This document shows, piece by piece, positions 56,844 through 64,000 of a stretch of DNA of 64,000 nt. The notes under the pieces are model-generated. The model saw nothing but the letters and a program-made list of their open reading frames with translations. It was not told the origin of the DNA and made no database searches. The position numbers and the translations under genes are program-made. Numbering within the stretch: position 1 is the first letter of the stretch; the number at the start of each line of letters is the position of its first letter. This DNA comes from Falsochrobactrum ovis (lineage in GTDB: Bacteria; Pseudomonadota; Alphaproteobacteria; Rhizobiales; Rhizobiaceae), in the NCBI RefSeq assembly GCF_003259955.1, contig NZ_QLMK01000007.1, positions 1 to 64,000 on the forward strand. Reading direction: 5' to 3'.

Positions 56844-57590
56844 ATGAGTGATGAAGCCGGCTCGAATGAGAGGCCACCGCTATCCAATTTTGCGCGGCAG
56901 CTCCTGCAATTTCTGGACCGGGTAGAATACCGACGTGTCGTCCATATGGAGGATTTGGAAACAATTGGTCGGTTGCGCTATCGCTCCTATCGTACGCGCA
57001 ATGTGATGGATGAATCGGAAGTGCCGATGATTATCGACGATATTGATCGCGATAGTCACGCTTTTGTCTATGGGATCTACATTGATGGACAATTGGTAAG
57101 CACTTTGCGCATCCATTATATCACTCCCGATCACCGTCGAGGTACGAGCTATGCTTTGTTCCGTGATATTCTGGACCCGTTACTTAATAGTGGGATGAGT
57201 TTTATCGATCCTACGCGTTTTGCTGCCGACCCCGAGCTTCTGCGCGAATATCCTGCCACTCCCTATGTGACCCTGCGGATCGCAGCCATGGCATCGGAAT
57301 ATTTCGATGCTGATCAATGTCTGGCATCGGTGAAGCCTGAGCATATGGCTTTCTATAAGCGCATTTTCGGCACCAATATGGTGGCGGAAGCTCGAGAGCA
57401 TGAAGGATATGGCATTAAGGTCGGTCTAGGTGCAGCGCCAATCCGCAGTATTCGAGACGCGGTTGCGATTCGTTTTCCGTTTTTCAAGTCTCAACCGCAC
57501 GAGCGACGGGCGATGTTCAGCAATATGCGGCATGAAGCTCTGCCGCTAACGATCTTGCCCACAGCGAAATATACCGGGCTTGGCGCCTAG
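56844..57590 (+). CDS. LuxI/FeeM-like N-acyltransferase
   Basis: 248 residues with the GNAT-like fold of acyl-homoserine lactone and N-acyl amino acid synthases. The N-terminal part has IGRLRYRSYRTRNVMDES (Arg/Tyr-rich segment like LuxI's R...F...W), then IDDIDRDSHAFVYGIYIDGQ followed by VSTLRIH, which parallels LuxI DxxD...Y...G...RL. The middle (MSFIDPTRFAAD ... TLRIAAMASEYF) resembles the FeeM acceptor region. Whether it makes a signal or an acylated amino acid is unknown. It sits downstream of the GGDEF-EAL gene. Confidence 0.8.
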   Translation: MSDEAGSNERPPLSNFARQLLQFLDRVEYRRVVHMEDLETIGRLRYRSYRTRNVMDESEVPMIIDDIDRDSHAFVYGIYIDGQLVSTLRIHYITPDHRRGTSYALFRDILDPLLNSGMSFIDPTRFAADPELLREYPATPYVTLRIAAMASEYFDADQCLASVKPEHMAFYKRIFGTNMVAEAREHEGYGIKVGLGAAPIRSIRDAVAIRFPFFKSQPHERRAMFSNMRHEALPLTILPTAKYTGLGA

Positions 57591-57736
57591 TGGAGCTTTA
57601 AAAGTCTCACTTATTTAGAGTTCCAAAAGAAGGATCCAAGGAAAGAGCAGATCACGGAGGGCACTTGATCAGAGATTGAACGTTGCAGCTCTTTTGTCTA
57701 AGTATAGAATAAAGATCAAAATGGGTGGAACTAAAA

Positions 57737-57958
57737 ATGGCTGAACACACTAATACGGCTCCTGCTGAGCTGGGCGCTCCTATGGATTATCCGGAGCACG
57801 AGAAAACTTATTCTGGCTTCACGATTTTGGTGAAGTGGTCAACGATCACGCTCATTGCACTGCTTATTGCCATGGCGTTTGGATTTTTTGTTGGCGGATT
57901 TATTTCGGCAGCTATAGTTTTCGTGCTTGTATGTGTTGCTGCCTGGTTCATCCTTTAA
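57737..57958 (+). CDS. aa3-type cytochrome c oxidase subunit IV
   Basis: 73 residues. The soluble N terminus ends in MDYPEHEKTYSGF, the motif of the bacterial aa3-type oxidase subunit IV, and the rest is one or two membrane helices (ILVKWSTITLIALLIAMAFGF; FVLVCVAAWFIL). In relatives this small gene precedes pntAB; here it precedes a pntB relic. ATG 57737 (MAEHTNTAP) preferred over a GTG four codons earlier. Confidence 0.93.
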   Translation: MAEHTNTAPAELGAPMDYPEHEKTYSGFTILVKWSTITLIALLIAMAFGFFVGGFISAAIVFVLVCVAAWFIL

Positions 57959-58037
57959 TCGGATAGAGCTCGTCTGCACGATTTGGGTGGATGTTTGGAT
58001 GGTCATGCGGCCGAGCTGATGGCCGCCGCAACTGACT

Positions 58038-58310
58038 ATTAATTCAGAATTTGCGACGGCTGATGTTGCATTCGTAATTGGTGCGAATGACGTAACCAAT
58101 CCGGCGGCAAAGACCGATCCGCAATCTCCAATCTTTGGCATGCCCATCCTTGATGTTGATAGGGCGGGTACCGTTCTGTTCATCAAACGGGGAATGGGAT
58201 CGGGCTATGCAGGTGTGGAAAATGAATTGTTTTTCCGCGACAATACGATGATGCTTTTTGCAGATGCTAAAAAGATGGTTGAGACTATCGTAAAAGCGCT
58301 GGATCATTAA
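58038..58310 (+). pseudogene. pntB: pntB 3' relic (NAD(P) transhydrogenase beta subunit C terminus)
   Basis: Translation from 58038 gives about 90 codons matching the C-terminal NADP(H)-binding domain of Pnt[63 protein letters not shown] and the end [16 protein letters not shown], then TAA. There is no start, promoter or the membrane part. In Brucella relatives pntA and pntB follow the oxidase subunit IV gene, so a deletion has taken pntA and most of pntB, fusing subunit IV to the tail. A functional copy elsewhere in the genome cannot be excluded. Confidence 0.9.
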
Positions 58311-58311
58311 C

Positions 58312-58336
58312 AAAAGGCGGGTTCAACCCGCCTTTT
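58312..58336. terminator. Bidirectional terminator after pntB relic
   Basis: AAAAGGCGGGTT-C-AACCCGCCTTTT: perfect 12-bp stem with four-T tails on both strands, between the pntB relic and the convergent dehydrogenase gene. Probably the original pntAB terminator. Confidence 0.88.
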
Positions 58337-58350
58337 ATAACTGAATGCAA

Positions 58351-59667
58351 TTATCCGTATATCATCTTATCCTGAAGCGCACGCAATTCAGCGATTTTTG
58401 AGCCGGGCTGCGGAGACGCATTAGCGTAGGTGATAAGCTCGCCTTTTTTAATAAAGGAAGTCACGGTGCCGTTTTGCAGAAGTCCGCACGGAATTGCTTT
58501 CGCCGCCCGCGCGTCCGTTACAGTCATAACCCATGAACGATAGCAATATTGACCGATTGCATCGAGGCGTTCCCCAGGGTGCAGATCTTTCTTCGCGACA
58601 GCGCAAACTTCAGCCACTGGCTTGGGGAGGGGCACCATATCGGTCTTTCCGTAAAGCGCTACACGCGCAACGGTAAGCGGCACTTCAAGCGAGGTGAGGT
58701 GATATGGGCGATGGAAAGTAAAATACGGGCCTTTACCGATTTTGAGATCTTCCAGCCGCTCATTGATACGGGGATGATCGACTTTCGCGACCACGAAAAC
58801 GCCTGGCGATACGCCTTTACCGATGGAATAGTCGACCACGCCAGTTTTTGACAGCACGCCGCCATCCTCACGTGGCACGAGGATGCTGCTGAGTTCGTCA
58901 ATGGTAGCCCGGGGGCCATGCATACCCGCAATATCAGGCACCAGCCCGGTTGCATTGGCGATCGCGGCCATTTCCACCATGGTTTTAGAGCCATCCACAA
59001 ACTCGACCAGTAGGCGTACATTCATGTTTCGTCGATCGGCTTCTTCCTGATAATCATCAGGAATTGCATCAAAATTGAGCGGGTTGTTTTTGCCCTTACC
59101 GGCGGAGACCACCTCATAACCAAGAGCTGAGACAAACTCGATCAACTCCATGCAGGAAGAGGGTTCATCACCGGCACCAAGTGAATAAACCACGCCTTGT
59201 TTATCGGCCTGTGCTTTCAGATAGGGACCGATGGTTACATCTGCTTCGACATTCATCATCACGAGATGTTTGCCGTTCTCAATAGCCTTGATGCCGGTTT
59301 GTGCGCCCACTTCCGGGATTCCTGTGGCATCAATCACCACATCAATCAGTGGGTTTGACAGAATCAGATCATTATCACCAGTTACAGCAATTTTGCCGTT
59401 TTCAATGGCGCTGGTCATTGCGGATTCAGTGTTGGCTTCCTGAGCTCTGTCATCATTTCCATAAGCGGTGCGAACGGCGTTGAATGTATTTTGTAGCCGC
59501 AGGGCAGAGAGCGCGCCGACTTCGATGCCGGGCATGCGAGCAACCTGCGTGACGATATCTGTGCCCATTTCGCCAGAGCCAATAAGGCCAATTCGAATTG
59601 GTTTGCCGGTTTCTGCTCGTGCAGCTAGATCGCGAGCAAGGCCAACCAGGGCAACATTTGTGGTCAT
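58351..59667 (-). CDS. COG4091-type NAD(P) dehydrogenase with C-terminal SAF domain
   Basis: 438 residues. N-terminal nucleotide loop LIGSGEMG (28-35), then VVIDATGIPEVGA and SLGAGDEPSSC, resembling homoserine dehydrogenases; the C-terminal ~80 residues (LHPGERLDAIGQYCY ... AIPCGLLQNGTV) form a SAF-like domain. Predicted homoserine-dehydrogenase-like (COG4091); natural substrate is unclear and may be a sugar derivative. GGAGATATCA precedes ATG. Convergent with the pntB relic, divergent from the HAD phosphatase. Confidence 0.88.
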   Translation of the reverse strand: MTTNVALVGLARDLAARAETGKPIRIGLIGSGEMGTDIVTQVARMPGIEVGALSALRLQNTFNAVRTAYGNDDRAQEANTESAMTSAIENGKIAVTGDNDLILSNPLIDVVIDATGIPEVGAQTGIKAIENGKHLVMMNVEADVTIGPYLKAQADKQGVVYSLGAGDEPSSCMELIEFVSALGYEVVSAGKGKNNPLNFDAIPDDYQEEADRRNMNVRLLVEFVDGSKTMVEMAAIANATGLVPDIAGMHGPRATIDELSSILVPREDGGVLSKTGVVDYSIGKGVSPGVFVVAKVDHPRINERLEDLKIGKGPYFTFHRPYHLTSLEVPLTVARVALYGKTDMVPLPKPVAEVCAVAKKDLHPGERLDAIGQYCYRSWVMTVTDARAAKAIPCGLLQNGTVTSFIKKGELITYANASPQPGSKIAELRALQDKMIYG

Positions 59668-59821
59668 TGATATCTCCGCAAAAACCTTACGCCTATGAAG
59701 GCGATAATTTTGTCACGCTTTATCGATAATAGTGCGTTATGGACAAACAGTGTCTATATGAAGCCTTGTCGTCGTGCATCCCAAAACTGCGCGACAAAAT
59801 ATGCACCCTACCGGAGCTGTA

Positions 59822-60493
59822 ATGTCCAATAATAATTCTTTCGATCTGATCATTTTCGATTGTGACGGCGTTCTTGTCGATAGTGAACCACTATCTTGCC
59901 GCGCTTTTGAAAAAGTTTATGCCAATCATGGTATTTTCTTGCCAGAAGGGCTGGTGGCGTCCGGTATCGGAATGAAACAGGCGGACATCATCCGCATGAT
60001 CGAAGAAGCAACCGGACACAGTTTGCCCAAGGGTGCGGACGATGATTTCTGGCCTGAGACAAAAATTCTTTTTGCTGAGCATTTGCAGCCAGCGTTGGGG
60101 ATTGCAGATTTTTTAAATGTGCTTACAGCAAAACGTTGCGTCGCATCGTCATCGCAACCGGAGCGTATTGCTTTTAGCCTAAAGAAAACCGGTATTGATC
60201 ATCATTTTGGTGATGCGGTTTATTCTTCAAGCATGGTTAAACATGGCAAGCCTGCTCCAGATCTTTTTCTATTTGCAGCGGATAAAATGGGCGTCGACCC
60301 GGCGCGCTGTGTGGTGATTGAAGATTCGCCCTTTGGTGTGGAGGGTGCCGTAGCCGCTGGCATGACAGCATTTGGTTATACGGGCGGCGGCCATACCTAC
60401 AAAGGCCATGCAGAGCGGCTGTTTTCAAAAGGCGCAGAGAAGGTATTTGCAAATTGGGACGATATTGCACGCGAAATTTTGGTAGCAGCATAG
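59822..60493 (+). CDS. HAD superfamily phosphatase (beta-phosphoglucomutase-like)
   Basis: 223 residues. Motif I FDCDGVLVDSE (Asp13, Asp15), motif II ASSSQPERI, motif III KHGKPAPD and motif IV VIEDSPFG. The cap is of the helical subclass I type seen in phosphoglycolate phosphatase and beta-phosphoglucomutase. The substrate is not determinable. ATG 59822 (MSNNNSF) follows GGAGCTGTA; the open frame runs 16 codons further upstream. Confidence 0.9.
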   Translation: MSNNNSFDLIIFDCDGVLVDSEPLSCRAFEKVYANHGIFLPEGLVASGIGMKQADIIRMIEEATGHSLPKGADDDFWPETKILFAEHLQPALGIADFLNVLTAKRCVASSSQPERIAFSLKKTGIDHHFGDAVYSSSMVKHGKPAPDLFLFAADKMGVDPARCVVIEDSPFGVEGAVAAGMTAFGYTGGGHTYKGHAERLFSKGAEKVFANWDDIAREILVAA

Positions 60494-60563
60494 AGTGTAG
60501 TCTTGCCGTACCTCTAATATCATTTAGAGATAGCAGTATCAGTTCAGCAGAGAGTTTCAGAGT

Positions 60564-61040
60564 ATGAAAGAAGCAATTACGCTTGACCAGTTGCGTGAAG
60601 CGATTGGTACGGAAGTCGGATGTTCTGAGTGGCGCGTGGTAACTCAGGCAATGATTAATCAGTTTGCCGATGCGACCGACGATCATCAATTTATTCATGT
60701 CGACCCGGAACGCGCCGCCAAAGAAACCCCTTTTGGCGGAACCATCGCCCATGGCTTCCTGACATTATCGTTGCTCTCTACGCTGGCTTTTGAAGCGCTG
60801 CCGATGCTCGAAGGTGCAACCATGGGTATTAATTATGGCTTCGACAAAGTGCGTTTCATGACGCCGGTAAAGTCAGGAGCTCGTGTGCGTGCACGCTTTA
60901 AACTCGCGGATGCTGACATTCGCCCGTCAGGCCGGGTGGTCAACCATTATGATGTAACGCTGGAGGTTGAAAATTCGCTCAAGCCAGCGCTGACAGCAAC
61001 CTGGCTAACTATTGCTGTTGTGCAGCCGCCAGAAGCTTAA
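60564..61040 (+). CDS. MaoC-like (R)-specific enoyl-CoA hydratase
   Basis: 158 residues with a hot-dog fold. The hydratase 2 motif with Asp40 and His45 (DDHQFIHVD) and FGGTIAHGFL (57-66) are both present. Enoyl-ACP/enoyl-CoA hydration or nodN-like roles are usual. It follows the HAD gene by 70 bases on the same strand. Length and start are normal. Confidence 0.9.
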   Translation: MKEAITLDQLREAIGTEVGCSEWRVVTQAMINQFADATDDHQFIHVDPERAAKETPFGGTIAHGFLTLSLLSTLAFEALPMLEGATMGINYGFDKVRFMTPVKSGARVRARFKLADADIRPSGRVVNHYDVTLEVENSLKPALTATWLTIAVVQPPEA

Positions 61041-61054
61041 ACTTTCATCCGCAT

Positions 61055-62236
61055 TTAGGATTGAATGAGCCGTCCTTCTTCGTCAAGAGGGGCGGCTTTG
61101 TCCTTATAGGGACCCATCAATTCCCGAAAGAAAAACGGGCCATGTAAAAACATGCAGAAATCGTAGAAATTCTTTTTCTCTGCGCCGCGCAGGAAAAGCA
61201 AATGCATTAGGAAAAAATTTCCTTTTGAGCGTTTGTAGCGCCCCGCGCTATGAACATTTTTGAAGCGTATACGATTGATGAGAGGAGGGTTGTTCGTAGC
61301 TATTTTAAGATCTCTAGCGGGCTCTGAGCCGTAAAAATGGATTATGTCCGTGAGCACCTGAAATTCAGACCAGAACACCGGACTTTCATTTAAAACCACT
61401 CGGACATCTTCGCGCAGGCTCTGAGCACGCGGATGAAGCGCTATCATGAGCAGGCAAGAGCCAATTGCAAGCAAAGACACTGGTTGTTTTTGTAGAAGGT
61501 GAGGGTGTTCACGCTGGATATCGGCAAGCGCTTCAATTGCCGGCACTGTTCCCAGACTATGCCCAACTACAACCACTTCATCAGCATCGGTATTTTCGAG
61601 CTTATCCTTCAACGCTTGCGCAAATGCTTTGCGCCGTTGAAGCAATTTATCATTGCGTTGATAGATACGATCATAGGCTGCGGACCAATCATCAAGAAGA
61701 TAGGACATGAAAATCTTGTCGCCCGGACGGCGAATAAGAAACATTGCCACTGCTGCTGCAAGAGAGGCTGACCAGAGCAGGTTCAACGAGGAAAAGCCCA
61801 TTAGCTGTGGGGCCAGCGTTATCAGGCCAGCGATAAGGATGAGCAACAAAGACAGCAAGAACGGCCAAAGGAAAAATATCACAAAGCGCCAGCTTGTTAT
61901 TAGATAGCGCCATAAGGTCCCTGTGAAGAGGATATTCATAAAGGAGCGGAAGCCTGTCAGCATACGCAAAGGCGTAGAACGGGCTGCATAATCATCAAAT
62001 ATGTCGGCAGTTCCGAATTGGCAAAATTCGGTTTCGCAACTCCAGCCATTTCCCTGTGTCGTGATTTTCATATGTCCACGATTATCGGCCTCATCTTGCA
62101 TGGGCGGCAAACGGGTTTTAGCATTCCAGAGACGGTCGAAGTCTCGCAAAGCCTGTGCGTGGCGAATACGCACCGATTTGGGGTGCAGGCCTTCATAACC
62201 AGTGAACTGAATAACGAGTCGTTTTCGAGTGGGCAT
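61055..62236 (-). CDS. Membrane-associated alpha/beta hydrolase-like protein
   Basis: 393 residues. Two central membrane helices (~117-138, FVIFFLWPFLLSLLLILIAG; ~150-168, LLWSASLAAAVAMFLI) separate an N-terminal strand (RLVIQFTGYEGL) from the lipase-like domain with the nucleophile elbow GHSLG (225-229, Ser227) in VVVVGHSLGTVPAIEAL. A conserved Asp/His pair is not certain. Unknown substrate; the sequence resembles rhizobial proteins annotated as lipase-like only by the elbow. Convergent with maoC-like gene. Confidence 0.78.
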   Translation of the reverse strand: MPTRKRLVIQFTGYEGLHPKSVRIRHAQALRDFDRLWNAKTRLPPMQDEADNRGHMKITTQGNGWSCETEFCQFGTADIFDDYAARSTPLRMLTGFRSFMNILFTGTLWRYLITSWRFVIFFLWPFLLSLLLILIAGLITLAPQLMGFSSLNLLWSASLAAAVAMFLIRRPGDKIFMSYLLDDWSAAYDRIYQRNDKLLQRRKAFAQALKDKLENTDADEVVVVGHSLGTVPAIEALADIQREHPHLLQKQPVSLLAIGSCLLMIALHPRAQSLREDVRVVLNESPVFWSEFQVLTDIIHFYGSEPARDLKIATNNPPLINRIRFKNVHSAGRYKRSKGNFFLMHLLFLRGAEKKNFYDFCMFLHGPFFFRELMGPYKDKAAPLDEEGRLIQS

Positions 62237-62587
62237 TTGAGATTAGAAGTCTAAACAGGGAAGGGCGGTGATCTTTTCCGAATTCTTTTTTCGGGAAGAA
62301 TCTGGATCAGGATGGGCAAAATGTGGCTGGTGAATAGCCTATTTATCCGCCTTCAACCATCTTTAAAGGGCGATAAAATGATAATTTGGCTTCAATAATC
62401 CATAAAGTTACATCTTCTAGTGGACAGGGAAATGTCTATCTGATAATAGCCAGCACCAATTTGCAGCGTTGTGTTGCGAAGCTTGGGAGCCCCTGGGGTA
62501 TCCAGTTGACTCTTTAAACTGGAAACCGTTAAGAGACCCCCGATCGCCTCAGGCTTAACTTAAATTCTAACCGATACGGGAATACAC
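62237..62587 (+). other. Intergenic region and possible structured leader of rpsU
   Basis: A 351-base gap between divergent genes. Near rpsU two stem candidates occur in series: CCAGTT...AACTGG (62502-62522) and GTTAAG...CTTAAC (62528-62559), with GGGAGCCCCTGGGG ahead. These could form a structured 5' leader or a small RNA. No open frame. Confidence 0.35.
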
Positions 62588-62821
62588 GTGCAGGTACTCG
62601 TCCGCGATAATAATGTTGATCAGGCTCTCCGCGCTCTCAAGAAAAAGATGCAGCGCGAAGGTATCTTCCGCGAAATGAAGATGCGTGGGCATTATGAAAA
62701 GCCTTCTGAAAAGCGGGCCCGTGAAAAGGCTGAGGCCGTGCGCCGCGCCCGTAAGCTGGCCCGTAAGCGTGCACAGCGCGAAGGCCTGCTCACCGGCGGT
62801 CGTACTGCAGCGGTACGTTAA
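62588..62821 (+). CDS. rpsU: 30S ribosomal protein S21
   Basis: 77 residues: [20 protein letters not shown], then [20 protein letters not shown] and a long Arg/Lys-rich tail, the alphaproteobacterial S21. It begins with GTG, preceded by ACGGGAATACAC. S21 is a late, exchangeable small-subunit protein next to the anti-Shine-Dalgarno region. The following gap (256 bases) contains no gene. Confidence 0.96.
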   Translation: MQVLVRDNNVDQALRALKKKMQREGIFREMKMRGHYEKPSEKRAREKAEAVRRARKLARKRAQREGLLTGGRTAAVR

Positions 62822-63077
62822 TAATTTGGCATTTATCGATGTCTTTTATTTGCCGGCGTGACCTCGGGCTGCGCCGGTTTCTGCTCGTGTTAAATTCGAG
62901 GCTTTATTTAATTAAGGGTATCTATTAAAGTTCAGCATTGAACAAGGATGCCAATAGGTTTCTAAGCTCGGAATGGCCTTTGTCAGAAAAGGCTAAGGGC
63001 CGTGCCGGACCGTGATCTGCCGACAGGGAATGGTTGGGCAGTCGTTGAGGGTTCCAGTCATAAAAGGAACGCAGTAA

Positions 63078-63956
63078 TTGCCTATGCAGCTAAGAAAATC
63101 TTTCGCTTTACCAAAACCTGCTGAAATTCTGGCGGGAGGCAAGAGGCGACAAGGATTATTAGCTCTTTCAGCTGCGCTGATTATTGCGCTGGCGGGATGC
63201 CAGTCTTCCTCGATAAATACGGCTTTGAGCCCGGTTGACCGTGCACAGGGTTCAACTGAAAATATCAGCTCGTTGACCAGTGTGATCCAGAGCAATCCGA
63301 ACGATCCTGAAGCCTATAATGTGCGCGGTTCGGCCTATGGAAAAGCTGGGCGTTATCGTGAAGCGCTTAAGGATTTTGACAAAGCAATCGCGCTTAATAG
63401 CGGCTATTATCAGGCCTATGCTAATCGTGCGCTCGTATATCGCTATATGGGGGACAATAGCAAAGCGGTGCAGGATTATAGCCGGGCAATCCAAATCAAT
63501 CCGCAATATGATTCGGCCTATATTGGGCGCGGTAATGTTTACCGGCAGGCAGGTCAGTTAGATCAGGCTCTTAATGACTTTAATCAAGCAATTGCTCTGC
63601 AAACGACCGATGGGCGAGCATATCACAATCGTGGTCTGATCTATCAGATTAAAGGCCAACACAAACAGGCCATTGAGGATTTTTCAAAAGCGATTTCGCT
63701 GAATTCAACAGCTCCAGAGCCGTATAATGGCCGGGGGATTTCCTATGTTGCATTGGGCGATAACGATAACGCTTTTGACGATTTCAACACTGCCATTAAT
63801 CTTGATAATAAACGGGCAGAAAGTTGGGCCAATCAGGCATTGGTCTATGAACAGCGTGGTGAGAAGGCTAAGGCGGCAAAATCCTATGCCCGCGCTCTCC
63901 AGCTTGATCCGAAATATCAGCCAGCCAGAGATGGAGTTGCGCGAACGCGTGCATAA
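63078..63956 (+). CDS. TPR-repeat lipoprotein
   Basis: 292 residues. An N-terminal segment (GLLALSAALIIALAGC) ends in a lipobox with lipidated Cys41; the basic stretch before it makes the signal unusually long. From ~58 to the end there are six tetratricopeptide repeats (AYNVRGSAYGKAGRYREALK ... SWANQALVYEQRGEKAKAAK). Such proteins serve as outer-membrane-linked scaffolds; partner unknown. TTG 63078 has AAAGGA nine bases upstream; ATG 63084 is two codons later and equally possible. Confidence 0.88.
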   Translation: MPMQLRKSFALPKPAEILAGGKRRQGLLALSAALIIALAGCQSSSINTALSPVDRAQGSTENISSLTSVIQSNPNDPEAYNVRGSAYGKAGRYREALKDFDKAIALNSGYYQAYANRALVYRYMGDNSKAVQDYSRAIQINPQYDSAYIGRGNVYRQAGQLDQALNDFNQAIALQTTDGRAYHNRGLIYQIKGQHKQAIEDFSKAISLNSTAPEPYNGRGISYVALGDNDNAFDDFNTAINLDNKRAESWANQALVYEQRGEKAKAAKSYARALQLDPKYQPARDGVARTRA

Positions 63957-64000
63957 AGGCTCTCATTGGGCCGGCCTCGCAGCGGTCCTTAGCGCGTGAT

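Overview
The window is chromosomal DNA of an alphaproteobacterium of the order Hyphomicrobiales (Rhizobiales). The closest fit is family Brucellaceae: gene order (ubiE-ubiB-coaBC; rpmH-rnpA-yidC-engB-argB; def-fmt-truA next to dapE; msrP-msrQ; an aa3-type oxidase subunit IV) and protein sequences resemble Brucella/Ochrobactrum. Base composition looks nearer to half GC than the GC-richer core Brucella, so a Pseudochrobactrum-like genus is a reasonable guess. This is inference from recalled families; no database search was run.

Layout. 1-434: the 3' end of an rRNA operon (5S, then initiator tRNA and a terminator). 435-2783: a gene-poor, accessory-looking stretch with one clear small gene (a zinc-ribbon membrane protein with a Gly/Ala/Ser linker), closed by tRNA-Ser(GGA). 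3210-9735: msrA, a GNAT acetyltransferase, slyX, upp, then ubiE-ubiB and an unusual coaBC that carries an N-terminal FitA-like ribbon-helix-helix domain and has a palindromic operator-like site over its start. 9834-15189: prfC, an HdeD-like protein, cardiolipin synthase with an endonuclease/phosphatase partner, tRNA-Leu(CAG). 15333-24009: a mostly minus-strand run of gpmA, dapB, an MsbA-type ABC exporter, glk, mgsA, mepA, an epimerase-like protein, queG and a GST. 24258-31818: uppP, an NDUFA9-like protein, lepA, rmuC and def-fmt-truA. 31851-37825: a membrane protein with dapE, a BTLCP peptidase, a small secreted protein behind a strong palindrome, dapD, a LOG-family protein, and a HAD nucleotidase. 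37910-42137 (minus): rpmH-rnpA-yidC-engB-argB. 42407-49779: a RidA homologue, a DUF4105 protein, msrPQ, a secreted hydrolase, a CobW-type GTPase with its WD40 partner, and a creatininase-family amidohydrolase. 50236-53998: a LacI regulator, a 2-hydroxyacid dehydrogenase, a class I glutamine-amidotransferase-like hydrolase and an SDR. 54288-57590: a membrane GGDEF-EAL protein and a LuxI/FeeM-like acyltransferase. 57737-58310: the oxidase subunit IV gene followed by a 3' relic of pntB, implying loss of pntAB here. 58351-63956: a COG4091-type dehydrogenase, a HAD phosphatase, a MaoC hydratase, a membrane lipase-like protein, rpsU and a TPR lipoprotein.

Most genes are housekeeping: translation (prfC, lepA, def, fmt, truA, queG, rpmH, rpsU, engB), envelope biogenesis (uppP, mepA, dapB/D/E, yidC, cls, MsbA-type exporter), methionine-sulfoxide repair (msrA, msrPQ), ubiquinone and CoA synthesis, and sugar phosphate metabolism.

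The observations most worth following are the DNA-binding-domain/CoaBC fusion with its putative autoregulatory operator, the LuxI/FeeM-like acyltransferase beside a cyclic-di-GMP enzyme, the pntB relic, the 22-bp palindrome before the small secreted protein, and the zinc-ribbon protein in the accessory gap.
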